Positions 51,690 through 61,398 of a DNA stretch of 64,000 bases are shown in pieces. The stretch is from QHVT01 sp036389275. Lineage in GTDB: Bacteria > Acidobacteriota > Thermoanaerobaculia > Gp7-AA8. Where the stretch lies: positions 1-64,000 of the forward strand of contig DASVQE010000014.1 in the NCBI GenBank assembly GCA_036389275.1, in the 5' to 3' direction. The notes beneath the pieces were generated by a model. It was not told the origin of the DNA. It saw only the letters and a list, made by a program, of their open reading frames with translations, and made no database searches. Position 1 is the first letter of the stretch. Each line of letters begins with the position of its first letter. Both the position numbers and the translations under genes were made by a program.

Positions 51690-52232
51690 ATGCCGCACCG
51701 CTATCCCCAGGAATGCTCATTGCGCGACGGGCGCCGCGTGCTGCTCCGGCTGTTCACGGAGAGAGACGTCGACGCGCTGTACGACTTTTTTCATCGCATG
51801 CCGGCCGAGTACCGCCGCTTCGCGTGGGACAACCTCGACAACCGATCGCTGATCGAAGCGTGGGGACGGAGCATCGACTACGCGCGCGTCTTCCCGCTGC
51901 TCGCCGTCGACGGCTCGCGCATCGTCGCCGACGCCACGCTGCATCTCCGCGAGCACCGCGCCGGTCCGCTGCGCCTGGTCGGCCGCATCAAGTGGATGCT
52001 CGATCCGGAGTTCCGCGGCGCCGGCCTCGGCACCACGCTCGTCAATCACCTCGTCACCATCGCCCGCGAGCGCGGCCTGCGCCACGTGAGCTGCATGCTG
52101 ATCTCCGACCTCGAGGCGGACGCGGTGAAGACGCTCGAGGAGCTCGGCTTCCGCTCGTACGTGCAGCCCGGCTACGGCACCGATCCCGACGGCAATCAGC
52201 ACGACATGACCAAGCTCGTGCTCAAACTGTAG
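51690..52232 (+). CDS. GNAT-family N-acetyltransferase
   Basis: 180 aa with one GNAT domain. The acetyl-CoA pyrophosphate loop is RGAGLGTTLVNHL near residue 110, and the C-terminal LEELGFRSY motif is present. The acceptor is unknown. GAGGAG precedes the ATG. It is convergent with the flavin oxidoreductase gene, 3 bp apart. Confidence 0.88.
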   Translation: MPHRYPQECSLRDGRRVLLRLFTERDVDALYDFFHRMPAEYRRFAWDNLDNRSLIEAWGRSIDYARVFPLLAVDGSRIVADATLHLREHRAGPLRLVGRIKWMLDPEFRGAGLGTTLVNHLVTIARERGLRHVSCMLISDLEADAVKTLEELGFRSYVQPGYGTDPDGNQHDMTKLVLKL

Positions 52233-52235
52233 CGG

Positions 52236-53303
52236 CTACCGTTTCGCGCGCCCGTACTGCACCGGCCACTCGAGGTCGACGCCGAGCTCCTGCGCCGCGT
52301 GCAGCGGAAAGTAGGGGTCGCGCAGGAACTGCCGCGCGAGCAGCACCGCGTCGGCGCTGCCGTCGCTCACGATTTCCTCGGCCTGCCGCGCGCTCGTGAT
52401 CAGGCCGACGGCGCCGGTGGCGATGCGCGCGCGCTCGCGGATCGCGCGCGCGAACGGCACCTGGTAACCGGGCTTCGCATCGATCTTCGCGTGCGGCACC
52501 GCGCCGCCGCTCGAGCAGTCGATCAGATCGACGCCGAGCTCGCGCAGCCGTTCGCTGAGGACGATCGACTGCTCGAGATCCCAGCCGCCCTCGGTCCAAT
52601 CCGTCGCTGAGATGCGCACGAACAGCGGCAGCTCGTACGCCCACACCGTGCGCACCGCGCGCACGACGCGCAGCGTGAGCCGCATGCGATTCTCGAGCGA
52701 GCCGCCGTACTCGTCGTCGCGATGATTCGAGAGCGGCGAGAGGAACTCGTGCAGCAGATAGCCGTGCGCAGCGTGAATCTCGAGCACGCGAAACCCGGCC
52801 CGTCGCGCGAGCTGCGCCGCGCGGCTGAACTGCTCGACCACCTCGTCCACCTCGGGACGGGTGAGCGCGTGCGGAATCGGATCGCCTTCGCGAAACGGGA
52901 TCGCGCTCGGCGCCAACGGCGTCCAGGCGTGCGGTCCTTCGAGGATCGCGCCGCCGCCGCGCCACGGCGCTTCGGTCGACGCTTTCCGTCCGGCGTGCGC
53001 GAGCTGGATGCCGGCCACCGCGCCGTGCGCCTCGATGAAGCGGACGATCGGCGCGAACGCGTCGGCGTGCGCCTCCGACCAGATGCCGCTGTCCCACGCG
53101 GTGATGCGGCCCGCGGGCGAGACGCCGCTCGCCTCGACCAGCACCAGTCCGGCGCCGCCGACCGCGCGGCTGCCGAGGTGTACGAGATGCCAGTCGTTCG
53201 GCAGGCCGTCGTCGCTCGAGTACTGGCACATCGGCGAGACGAAGATGCGGTTGCGGAAGGTGACGGCGCGGATCGTGAGCGGCGTGAAGAGCTGCGAGGT
53301 CAT
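52236..53303 (-). CDS. NADH:flavin oxidoreductase, old yellow enzyme (YqjM-type)
   Basis: 355 aa, FMN-binding TIM barrel reducing activated alkenes. SPMCQYSS places Cys26 as the redox-tuning residue of the YqjM-like class. HAGRKAS and HAAHGYLLHEFLSP are conserved, with the substrate-binding histidines in the latter. The start overlaps the trmJ stop (ATGA), so it is co-transcribed with trmJ. Confidence 0.93.
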   Translation of the reverse strand: MTSQLFTPLTIRAVTFRNRIFVSPMCQYSSDDGLPNDWHLVHLGSRAVGGAGLVLVEASGVSPAGRITAWDSGIWSEAHADAFAPIVRFIEAHGAVAGIQLAHAGRKASTEAPWRGGGAILEGPHAWTPLAPSAIPFREGDPIPHALTRPEVDEVVEQFSRAAQLARRAGFRVLEIHAAHGYLLHEFLSPLSNHRDDEYGGSLENRMRLTLRVVRAVRTVWAYELPLFVRISATDWTEGGWDLEQSIVLSERLRELGVDLIDCSSGGAVPHAKIDAKPGYQVPFARAIRERARIATGAVGLITSARQAEEIVSDGSADAVLLARQFLRDPYFPLHAAQELGVDLEWPVQYGRAKR

Positions 53304-53995
53304 GTGCGCGACAACTTTCTCACGAGCGCGAGCAGCATCGATGCCTCGCGCGTCGACAGCGTGGTGCGCCCGACCAGCGCCTGCAGCTCCGCGCACATCC
53401 GCTCCGGGTTCTTGTCGCCGAAGAAGCCGATGCGATCGAGCAGCAGGCGCGTGTGCGACTCGAGCTGCACGATCAGATGATGCGGCGCCGGATCGGGCGC
53501 GGCGCTGCGCGGACGCAACCCCTTGCCGAGCTCGTAGCAGAAGATCGCCACCGATTGGGCGAGGTTCATGGTCGGGAACATCGGCCACGTGGGAATGGAG
53601 GCGGTGCGCTGGCAGAGCATCACCTCGCGTCCGGAGAGACCGGATGCTTCGCGACCGAACACGATGGCGAGGCGATGCTCGTCGCCGAGCGTTTCCTCGG
53701 CGAGTTGCGCGACGCCGGCCGGCGTGAGTTGCTCGGAGACGTGGCGGCCGCGCACGGCGGTGGTGGCGACAGTGAGATGACAGTCGGCCAGCGCTTCCTC
53801 GAGCGTGTCGACGCGCGTGGCGGCGTCGGCGACGTCTTTCGCGCCGACCGCCCACCAGTCGGAGACGTTGTCGGCGCGCTCGCTGCGCCCGCCGACGATC
53901 CAGAGGTCGGTGATGGCGAAGTTTTTCATGGCCCGCGCCGCGGCGCCGACGTTGCCGGCTTCGTGCGGCTCGACCAGTACGATGCGCACCTGCAT
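53300..53995 (-). CDS. trmJ: tRNA (Cm32/Um32) 2'-O-methyltransferase, TrmJ-like
   Basis: 231 aa, a SPOUT methyltransferase. N-terminal VEPHEAGNVGAAARAMKNF, then FGREASGLSGREV and PTMNLAQSVAIFCYEL form the knotted SAM site, and a helical tail follows. TrmJ is the closest family by the N-terminal motif, though other TrmH-like rRNA/tRNA methylases are possible. Its ATG lies 6 nt after a TATGCT box on the minus strand. Confidence 0.85.
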   Translation of the reverse strand: MQVRIVLVEPHEAGNVGAAARAMKNFAITDLWIVGGRSERADNVSDWWAVGAKDVADAATRVDTLEEALADCHLTVATTAVRGRHVSEQLTPAGVAQLAEETLGDEHRLAIVFGREASGLSGREVMLCQRTASIPTWPMFPTMNLAQSVAIFCYELGKGLRPRSAAPDPAPHHLIVQLESHTRLLLDRIGFFGDKNPERMCAELQALVGRTTLSTREASMLLALVRKLSRT

Positions 53996-54001
53996 CGCGC
54001 G

Positions 54002-54009
54002 AGCATAAT
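54002..54009. promoter_or_regulatory. overlapping divergent -10 elements
   Basis: Minus-strand TATGCT (54007-54002) lies 6 nt before the trmJ ATG. Plus-strand CATAAT (54004-54009) lies 7 nt before ATG 54017. The hexamers share four bases and only 21 bp separate the two start codons. Confidence 0.5.
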
Positions 54010-54016
54010 GCGGCGG

Positions 54017-55369
54017 ATGCTGCGGACGAGCAGACCGGCCGGCTGGAGACTCTTCGTGCGCCTCTGCCTGACGCTGCTCACCGCGCTCGCCTGCACGCGC
54101 ACGCCGCCGCGGCGCGTGATCTTCGTCGGCCTCGACGGCGCCGACTGGCGTCTGCTCGATCCGTTCATGGCCGACGGCACCATGCCCGAGCTGGCGAACA
54201 TCGTCGCCCACGGCGAGCGGCGCGTGCTCCTCACGCAGCATCCGCCGCTCTCGCCGCTGGTCTGGACCACGATGATGACCGGCGTCTCGCCGCTCGAGCA
54301 TCGCATCCTCGACTTCACCCGCTACGACCCGCGGACGCGCGCGCAGGAGCCGATCACCTCCGACGAGCGCGCCGTGCCGGCCATCTGGAACATGGCCGTC
54401 GAAAGCGGGAAGAAGGTCGGCGTCTTCGGGATGTGGGCGACGTATCCGCCGGAGCCGGGCGTGGTCCTGACCGATCGCGATCTGCCGCGCGACTACGCCG
54501 CCGCCACCGAGCTGGTGTCGCAGCGCGCCCTTGGCTGGATCGGCACGAATCAGGTCGATCTCGCCATCGTCTACATTCAGGGCACCGACGAGATCGGTCA
54601 CCTCACCTCCGGCAATCGGGAGAAGGCCCGCGGCTACTTTCATCGCGTCGACGAAATCCTCGGCGAGTTTCGCGCGCTCGCCGAACGGCAGCACGCGCAG
54701 CTCGTCATCGCCTCCGATCACGGCTTCGACTGGGGCGGCCGGCACGAGGAGTCGAGCACCGCCACCGCCACCGCCGCCAAGTGGCATCGCAACGAAGGCA
54801 TCTGGATCCGCTGGCCGGCCGCGCGCGCCACGAGCGCGACCAGCATGCGCGTCGACCAGGTTTGCGGCGCGCTGCAGGATCTCGTCGGCCTGCGCAAAGA
54901 CCGCCGCTACACGAAGCCGCGCATCACCCAACACGCCTCCGGTGAAAACGCCGAGCAGCTCGCCAAGCTCAAAGCCCTCGGCTACATCGGCTCCACCGCC
55001 CCGGCGCCGCGCAACGCCGCCTCGACGCGCACGCCGCAGTCGTACAACAACGAAGGGCTGATCCTGCGCGAGGCCGGACGCATCGAGGAGGCCGAGCGCG
55101 CCTTCGACTCGGCGCTGCGTCTCGACGCCACCTACGCCTCGGCGCGGCAGAACCTCGACGATCTTCTGTCGAAGCGCGGACTCGCACGGCTGCAGGCGCG
55201 CGACTGCCGCGGCGCCGTCGCCGATCTCCGCCGCATCGCCGCCGATTCCGCGCCGCGCTGGACCGCCATCGCCGCCGCCGAAGGCTGCCTCGGCCACGAG
55301 GACGCCGCGCGCGAAGCCTTCGAGCGCGCCGTGCGGCTCGATCCCGACGTCGCCCGCGCGATACACTGA
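54017..55369 (+). CDS. type I phosphodiesterase-like protein with TPR tail
   Basis: 450 aa. A hydrophobic N-terminus (about residues 12-25, ending LTALAC) is a signal peptide or imperfect lipobox. The alkaline-phosphatase-like core has VIFVGLDGADWRLL at the start and ASDHGF in the second metal site, with WTTMMTG supplying the nucleophile Thr. From residue 340 the sequence becomes tetratricopeptide-like (AERAFDSALRLD, AFERAVRLDP). The family cleaves phosphodiesters or phosphonates; the substrate is unknown. An ATG at 54008 is possible but overlaps the -10 box. The TonB receptor gene follows after 30 nt. Confidence 0.82.
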   Translation: MLRTSRPAGWRLFVRLCLTLLTALACTRTPPRRVIFVGLDGADWRLLDPFMADGTMPELANIVAHGERRVLLTQHPPLSPLVWTTMMTGVSPLEHRILDFTRYDPRTRAQEPITSDERAVPAIWNMAVESGKKVGVFGMWATYPPEPGVVLTDRDLPRDYAAATELVSQRALGWIGTNQVDLAIVYIQGTDEIGHLTSGNREKARGYFHRVDEILGEFRALAERQHAQLVIASDHGFDWGGRHEESSTATATAAKWHRNEGIWIRWPAARATSATSMRVDQVCGALQDLVGLRKDRRYTKPRITQHASGENAEQLAKLKALGYIGSTAPAPRNAASTRTPQSYNNEGLILREAGRIEEAERAFDSALRLDATYASARQNLDDLLSKRGLARLQARDCRGAVADLRRIAADSAPRWTAIAAAEGCLGHEDAAREAFERAVRLDPDVARAIH

Positions 55370-55399
55370 CGCCGTCCAGAATCAACACAGGAGGTCCTC

Positions 55400-58204
55400 A
55401 TGCGTCTCTCTCGGGCCCTTCCTCTCGTTCTCTTTCTCTTCGCTGCGACCGCGTTGGCGCAGACCACGGGCGGAGTGACCGGCCAGGTCAAAGACTCCAC
55501 CGGCAGCGCGCTGCCCGGCGTGCTGGTCGAAGCGCGCAGCATCGCCATGCAGGGTCTGCGCAGCGACACCACCGGCACCGACGGCACGTATCGCTTCGTC
55601 GTGCTGCCGCCGGGCGACTACGAGCTGCGGTTCTCGCTCGACGGCTTTTCTCCGCTTCTCCGCAGAGGCGTCCATGTGTCCCTCGGGAAAGACGTCACGA
55701 TGGATGTCGTGCTGCAGCCGGCCTCGGTGAGCGAGATCCTCACCGTCACCGCCGCCGCGCCGCTGCTCGACACGTCATCGACGAGCGTCGGCACGAACCT
55801 CGACACGCGCGCCATCGAGACGCTGCCCACCGGCCGCAACTACGCCTCGATCGCGCAGGTCTCGCCCGGCACGTCGTCCGACGCCAACCCGTCCAATCCC
55901 GGCCAGCAGACCATCACCGTCTACGGCTCGTCGGGCGCGGAGAACGCCTTCTACGTCGACGGCGTCAACACCACGAACATGGAGTACGGCTTCCAGGGGA
56001 AAGAGCTCAACTTCGAGTTCATCCAGGAAGTCGACGTGAAGACCGGCGGCTACGAGGCGGAGTTCGGCCGCTCGACCGGCGGCATCATCAACGTCATCAC
56101 CAAGTCGGGCGGCAATGAGCTGAAGGGTGACGTCTTCTCCTACTACGACTCCGACTCGCTGCAGAGCAACGCCGATGCGGTCGTGTCGAGCTCCGGCACG
56201 GTGGAAGGCTTCACGCGCAAGGACTACGGCGCCGACCTCGGCGGCTATCTGCTGCGCGACCGGCTCTGGTTTTTCGGCGCGTTCGACCGCGTAGAGAACT
56301 CGCTCGACAGCGCGCTGCCGGCCGGTCCCGCCGCCGGCGCGATCGAGACGTCGACCAGCGACCGCGATCTCGCCTCGGCCAAGCTGACCTGGAACGCCGG
56401 CGCCGGACAGTCGCTGGTCTTCTCGTTCCTGCAGGACCCGCGCGTCGACGCCGGCGCGATCAACGACGCCAGCCACACGCTCAACGGCACGCCCTCGACG
56501 TACCTCGGCCGGCAGGACTTCGGCGGCCGCGATTACGCGCTCCGCTACGACGGCACCTTCGGCGGCAACTGGATCTTCAGCGCGCAGGCGGCGCGGCATC
56601 AGGAGAAAAACTCCGTCGGCCCGGCCACCGGCGCCGGCGACGCCGTGCAGTTCCGCGACGCCACGAACGACTTCTTCGCCACCGGCGGCTTCGGCCTGGT
56701 GCAGGAGAAGAGCTTCGACCGCATGCACTACGGCGCCTCGGCGCTGCGCCTCGTCGGCCGCCACGAAGTGAAGGGCGGGCTCGAGCTCGAGCACGACCAG
56801 GCCGACGTCATCAAGGAGATGTCGGGTGGTCAACAAGTTGACGTATTTGCGAACGACGCAAATCCGTCCAAGCCGATCTACCGCCACTTCTACTGGACCA
56901 CGCCGTCCGCGACCGTCGCCAACGCGCCGCTCTCGCAGCTCGTGGCCTCGCCCGAGCACAAGGTCACCACGGCTTATCTGCAGGATCGCTGGAACGTCAC
57001 CGACCGCCTCGTCTTAAACTACGGCATCCGGTGGGACCGCCAGCAGATCGTCGACGCCTCGGGCGTCACGCAGATCGATCTCGACAAAGACTTCGCGCCG
57101 CGCCTCGGCTTCGTCTTCGATCCGAGCGGCAGCCACACCGCGAAAATCTTCGGCTCCGCCGGCCGCTACTACGAAGAGATCCCGATGGATCTGGTCATCC
57201 GCTCCTTCTCGTACGAGCGGCAGCCGCGCATCATCAATTACAGCCCGACCAGCATCGCGCCCGATCCGGCGGCGGAGGCGGATTTCGGGACCGACTCGGC
57301 CATCCTCGGCGGCTTCACCGAGCCGTCCGATCCCGACCTCGAGAATCAGTATCTGAACGAATATCTGCTCGGCTACGAGCGCGAGCTGCGCCCGAATCTC
57401 GCCCTCGGCGTCAAAGGCATTTACCGCAGCTACGGACAGGTCATCGAAGACTTTCTCTGCGCCGACGACGGCACCTACTGCATCGGCAATCCGGGCGAAG
57501 GGATCATGTCGGAAGTCTTCACCCTCGACTACTCCCACACGGTACCGGCGCCGAAGCCGAAGCGCACATTCAAGGGCGTGCAGCTCGACGCTACCAAGCG
57601 CTTTTCGAATCACTGGCAGGCCATCGCCTCGTATCTCTACTCGAAGCTCGAAGGCAATTTCGACGGCGAGTACGCGCCGTTCACGAACGTCGGCGCCGAC
57701 CCGAACATCAGCGCCGCGTACGACTACTACGACTTCTTCACGAACGGCAGCGATCTCTCGCGCGTGACGAACCGCGGGCCGCTGTCGAACGACCGCCGCC
57801 ATCAGTTCAAGGTGTCGGGCGTGTACGAGACGCCGTGGCGGCTCAACGTCGGCGCGGCGGCGTACTGGCGCAGCGGCACGCCGGTCACGCGTTACGGCTA
57901 CTCCGACGCGTACGGGCGCTACGAATTCTTCCTGACCAATCGCGGCGCCGAGGGTCGGACGCCGAGCAACTACGACCTCGACGTGCACCTCGGATATCCG
58001 ATCGACGCCGGACCGGTCACGGTGAATCTGCTGCTCGACATCTTCAACGTGCTGAACACGCAACGCGCGGTGCTGCTCGATCAACGCTGGGGATTCCAGG
58101 AGTCGGACAACGCGTCGCCAACGCCGGTCAACCCCGGCTACGGCAACGCGGTGCTGCGCACGCCGCCGACGAGCGCGCGCTTCGGCGTGAGGATCTCGTT
58201 CTGA
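55400..58204 (+). CDS. TonB-dependent receptor with carboxypeptidase-regulatory domain
   Basis: 934 aa outer-membrane barrel. Signal peptide cleaved after ALA (residue about 20), then a carboxypeptidase-regulatory-like domain (21-105, GVTGQVKDSTGSALPGV). The plug is at about 115-230 (TITVYGSSGAENAFYVDGV, GGIINVITKSGGN), followed by a long beta-barrel ending in Phe (GVRISF). This layout matches the Oar-like receptors numerous in Acidobacteria. The ligand is unknown. AGGAGG lies 6 nt before the ATG. Confidence 0.92.
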   Translation: MRLSRALPLVLFLFAATALAQTTGGVTGQVKDSTGSALPGVLVEARSIAMQGLRSDTTGTDGTYRFVVLPPGDYELRFSLDGFSPLLRRGVHVSLGKDVTMDVVLQPASVSEILTVTAAAPLLDTSSTSVGTNLDTRAIETLPTGRNYASIAQVSPGTSSDANPSNPGQQTITVYGSSGAENAFYVDGVNTTNMEYGFQGKELNFEFIQEVDVKTGGYEAEFGRSTGGIINVITKSGGNELKGDVFSYYDSDSLQSNADAVVSSSGTVEGFTRKDYGADLGGYLLRDRLWFFGAFDRVENSLDSALPAGPAAGAIETSTSDRDLASAKLTWNAGAGQSLVFSFLQDPRVDAGAINDASHTLNGTPSTYLGRQDFGGRDYALRYDGTFGGNWIFSAQAARHQEKNSVGPATGAGDAVQFRDATNDFFATGGFGLVQEKSFDRMHYGASALRLVGRHEVKGGLELEHDQADVIKEMSGGQQVDVFANDANPSKPIYRHFYWTTPSATVANAPLSQLVASPEHKVTTAYLQDRWNVTDRLVLNYGIRWDRQQIVDASGVTQIDLDKDFAPRLGFVFDPSGSHTAKIFGSAGRYYEEIPMDLVIRSFSYERQPRIINYSPTSIAPDPAAEADFGTDSAILGGFTEPSDPDLENQYLNEYLLGYERELRPNLALGVKGIYRSYGQVIEDFLCADDGTYCIGNPGEGIMSEVFTLDYSHTVPAPKPKRTFKGVQLDATKRFSNHWQAIASYLYSKLEGNFDGEYAPFTNVGADPNISAAYDYYDFFTNGSDLSRVTNRGPLSNDRRHQFKVSGVYETPWRLNVGAAAYWRSGTPVTRYGYSDAYGRYEFFLTNRGAEGRTPSNYDLDVHLGYPIDAGPVTVNLLLDIFNVLNTQRAVLLDQRWGFQESDNASPTPVNPGYGNAVLRTPPTSARFGVRISF

Positions 58205-58716
58205 TCGACGCGCCGACTCTCGAAACGGAACGCCTCCGCCTGCGCATGTTGCAGGCGGAGGACTTTGACGCGTACGCGGAGATCCACGCCGACGACGAGG
58301 TGACGCGCTTCACCGCGCGCAGGCATCTCGATCGCGCCGAGGCGTTCCGCCACATGGCCATGATCGTCGGGCACTGGCACCTGCGCGGCTTCGGGTTCTG
58401 GGGCGTGTTCGAGCGCGACACGAACCGGCTGGTCGGGCGCGTCGGCTTTCACCAGCCGGAAGGCTGGCCGGCGTTCGAGCTCGGCTGGACGCTCGGCCGC
58501 GCGTCTTGGGGCAAAGGCTATGCGACCGAGGCGGCGCGGCGCTGTCTGGACTACGCGTTCAACGAGATGGGACGCGACCACGTCATCAGTCTCATCGATC
58601 CGGCCAACGTCGGCTCGGTCCGCGTGGCCGAGCGCCTCGGCTACACGCCGGAAGGCGAGTGGTCCTTCGAAGGGCACCGCCTGATCATCTACGGCATCTC
58701 CGCGACGCGCCCGTAG
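58201..58716 (+). CDS. GNAT acetyltransferase (RimJ/RimL-type)
   Basis: 171 aa. ETERLRLRMLQAEDFDAY opens the domain, the acetyl-CoA loop is WGKGYATEAARRCLDYAF, and the VAERLGY motif is near the end. The frame has no ATG, GTG or TTG near the expected N-terminus. CTG at 58201, overlapping the TonB stop as CTGA, is the best candidate start. Its last 28 bp overlap the convergent ABC-transporter gene. Confidence 0.82.
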   Translation: MIDAPTLETERLRLRMLQAEDFDAYAEIHADDEVTRFTARRHLDRAEAFRHMAMIVGHWHLRGFGFWGVFERDTNRLVGRVGFHQPEGWPAFELGWTLGRASWGKGYATEAARRCLDYAFNEMGRDHVISLIDPANVGSVRVAERLGYTPEGEWSFEGHRLIIYGISATRP

Positions 58717-60326
58717 TCGAGGCGCACTACCCGGTCGGCGATGTGGAACCAGCGGTCGTCGTGCGTCGCCGCGACCACCGCCTTGCCGCGCGCGCGCAGC
58801 TCCGGCAGCAGCGACTCGTACAGGAAGCGGCGGAACTCCGGGTCCTGATCGGCGGCGAGCTCGTCGAAGACGAAGGCGGGACGGTCGTCGAGCAAGGCGA
58901 TGACGAGCGCGAGGCGCTTGCGCTGGCCGGTGGAGAGGTCGAGCGTCGAGAAGCGATCGGCCGTGACGTGAGTCTTCCGGTCGATTTGCATGAGACGCAA
59001 AAGCTCGTTCACGCGCGCCGGCTCGGTGCCGAGCAGGCCGTAGAGTTTCTCGAACAGGTGAAAGTCGGCGAAGACGGCGGAGAAGAGCTCGCGGTAGCGC
59101 TGCCGGTCGCGATCGCCGACGCGCAGGCCGTCGAGCACGATCGCGCCCTGTTGCGGGAACTGCAGGCCGGTGAGCATGCGGATCAGCGTCGACTTGCCGC
59201 TGCCGTTGCCGCCGGCCAGGAACACCAGCTCGCCCGGCGCGAGCGTGAAGTCGATCGGCCCGAGCTGAAACGCGCTCTCGCCCGGCGCCGCTTTGTAGCG
59301 GATCACCGCGCCGCGCAGCTCGATCTTCGTGAAGCCCGCCTGCCGCGCCGGCGGCCCGGCGTCCGCGCCCGGTTCCGCCGCCGCATCGAGCCGCGCTTCG
59401 AGCTCGAGGATCGTCTCCGCGGCGACGTTCGCTTTGTTCAGCTCCGGCGTGAAGGCGATGATGCGCGTGAGCGGCGCCATCAGGAAAAGCACCGACGTCG
59501 TCAGCCCCATCACCACCGACGACGGTGCGTGCACGAACGTCGGAAAGACGAAGACCGCGCCGGCGAGCAGGCCGAAGAAGAAGCAGTGGCCGAAGATGTG
59601 ATTGCGGTTGCCGAGGTCGTTCGTGCGGATGCGGAGATCGCGGAGCTGCGCGCTGACGACGGCGATGTCGTCGAGCAGATCGCGCTGCCGCTGCCAGTGC
59701 AGGCGCGTCTCCTTGAAGCCGCTCAGCGCGTGATGCACGTTGCCGAAGAACGCCACTTCATTCGCCGTCGTCTCGCGCAGCACGGCGCGTGCGACGCGCT
59801 CGCGGCGGAAGAACCACGTCACGCCGAGCAGCACCAGCACCGCGATCACGAGAAAGGCGAGAGGAGAGAGAAAGAAGACGTAGAGGCTGCCGAACAGCAC
59901 CATCGCGCCCGACTGCAACGCGGTGGTGATGAGCGAGTTGGCGGTGGTGAGCGTGGCCGTCTCGCGGGTGAGCGCGTTGTAAATCGTCGAGGTGCCGATC
60001 GCTTCGAGCGAGGCGAGATCGGTGCGGCCGATCTTTTCGAGGATGCGCATGCGCAGCCGCTCGATGCTCGTCTCGATGATGCGCGTGGTCGACTGAAACG
60101 TCGCGTTCAGCGTGACGACGTAGAGCACGGCCGCGACGGCGAAGAGCAGGAAGTAGCGCGCGCTGCCGCCCGGCTGTCCCGCTGCGAACGCGGCGCGGTT
60201 GACGATCGCCAGGATCGCCGCGTTGGCGAGACCCGATACTGCCGCCAGCGCGAGGATGCGCGGCGCGCGTCCGCCCGACTCATCGCGCACCAGCCGCAGC
60301 AGCGCGGAGAGATCGAGCGCTCTCAT
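58689..60326 (-). CDS. ABC exporter, cyclic-peptide-exporter type
   Basis: 545 aa half-transporter. Six transmembrane helices in residues 20-320 are followed by a nucleotide-binding domain with Walker A GGNGSGKST, signature LSTGQRKRLAL and Walker B AFVFDELAADQD. The TM region and the short DELAADQDPEFRR tail match the SyrD/PvdE-like group that exports cyclic peptides or siderophore precursors. No non-ribosomal peptide genes are adjacent. Confidence 0.88.
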   Translation of the reverse strand: MRALDLSALLRLVRDESGGRAPRILALAAVSGLANAAILAIVNRAAFAAGQPGGSARYFLLFAVAAVLYVVTLNATFQSTTRIIETSIERLRMRILEKIGRTDLASLEAIGTSTIYNALTRETATLTTANSLITTALQSGAMVLFGSLYVFFLSPLAFLVIAVLVLLGVTWFFRRERVARAVLRETTANEVAFFGNVHHALSGFKETRLHWQRQRDLLDDIAVVSAQLRDLRIRTNDLGNRNHIFGHCFFFGLLAGAVFVFPTFVHAPSSVVMGLTTSVLFLMAPLTRIIAFTPELNKANVAAETILELEARLDAAAEPGADAGPPARQAGFTKIELRGAVIRYKAAPGESAFQLGPIDFTLAPGELVFLAGGNGSGKSTLIRMLTGLQFPQQGAIVLDGLRVGDRDRQRYRELFSAVFADFHLFEKLYGLLGTEPARVNELLRLMQIDRKTHVTADRFSTLDLSTGQRKRLALVIALLDDRPAFVFDELAADQDPEFRRFLYESLLPELRARGKAVVAATHDDRWFHIADRVVRLDYGRVAEMP

Positions 60327-60414
60327 CGCGGCACCGAGCCGCGGAATTGTCTGCCCACAATGCCTCCGGTCTCCCGCCGGAAGTACGGATGGGCGGCATT
60401 CTATCAGTAAGGAG

Positions 60415-61392
60415 CTACTGCTGCGCCTTCGGACGGAGCGTATCGACCAGCGCGCCGAGACGCGTGCGGGCGTCGCTCTGCTCCTGCAGCGTCCCGCCCA
60501 GGAGGCGCGAGATCTCGGCGAGCTCGTTGACCACGTCGGGTGTGGCGTCGCCGACGGACATCGAGCCGCGGGTCGTGCCGCTGAGCGCCAGACGCTTGCG
60601 CTCCTCGTCCGCGCGCGCCTGTTCGGCGGTGCGGCGCTCGAGCTCACCCGGCAGCGAGAGCAGCGCCTCGTCGGTGGCGTTCTTGAGCTGGCCGCGGTTC
60701 ATGTCGCGCGCGGCGACGAGCTCGCGGATGGCGACGAGGCGCTGCACGGCCGGAAAGTAGGGGCTGTTCGGATCGTCGACGAGCTTCGCCTGCACGAGCG
60801 ACACCTCCGCCACCGCCGACTTGTTGCCGCTCTCGACGCCGAGCTCCACGGTCGCTTTCACCGACTTGCCGATCTCCGGCAGCGGGCCGCCGGTGGCATC
60901 GCCCGGCGCGACCCAGAGGTTGATGGGGATGTCGTGATGCACGGTCTTGCCGTCGAAGCCGGTCGAGTCGACGCTCACGTTGCGCACGTAGACGGAGTTG
61001 TTCGCGGTGAACGCGCCTTTCTTCTTCGGCACCGCCACCTCGACGCGATAGCCGTTCGCGCCGGTGAGCGTCACGTTGCGCAGCTCCTTCTCGCTGAAGA
61101 CGTACTCGACGGTCTTCTCGTCCTTCACGCGCCCGCCTTCTTCGCGCTGCAGCGAAGCCCAGCGAAACGTGCCGTCCTCGCGCGGCTCGCGCAGCGTTTT
61201 GATGTCGCTGTCGAGGATGGCCAGCAGCACCTGGCGCGAGTCGCCGAGGTCCTGGGCGAGGTCGGCCACGCGCGCGATGGTGCGCAGGTCGGCCGAGAGC
61301 ATCTCCATGTTGCGGTCGGGCGACGGCGCGTTCTGCGCGATGGCGGCGGAGGCGGCGAGAGACAGCAGTGCGGCGGCAATCGTCAGGCGCAT
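60415..61392 (-). CDS. secreted protein of unknown function
   Basis: 325 aa with a clear signal peptide (cleavage after AIAQ, residue about 20). The middle part (about 90-220) looks beta-rich. The C-terminal part is helical with charged coiled-coil character (ELERRTAEQARADEERKRL). No recognised family. The ATG lies 6 nt after a TAAACT box. It diverges from the MerR gene, and the MerR operator sits between them. Confidence 0.65.
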   Translation of the reverse strand: MRLTIAAALLSLAASAAIAQNAPSPDRNMEMLSADLRTIARVADLAQDLGDSRQVLLAILDSDIKTLREPREDGTFRWASLQREEGGRVKDEKTVEYVFSEKELRNVTLTGANGYRVEVAVPKKKGAFTANNSVYVRNVSVDSTGFDGKTVHHDIPINLWVAPGDATGGPLPEIGKSVKATVELGVESGNKSAVAEVSLVQAKLVDDPNSPYFPAVQRLVAIRELVAARDMNRGQLKNATDEALLSLPGELERRTAEQARADEERKRLALSGTTRGSMSVGDATPDVVNELAEISRLLGGTLQEQSDARTRLGALVDTLRPKAQQ

Positions 61393-61398
61393 ACAGAA

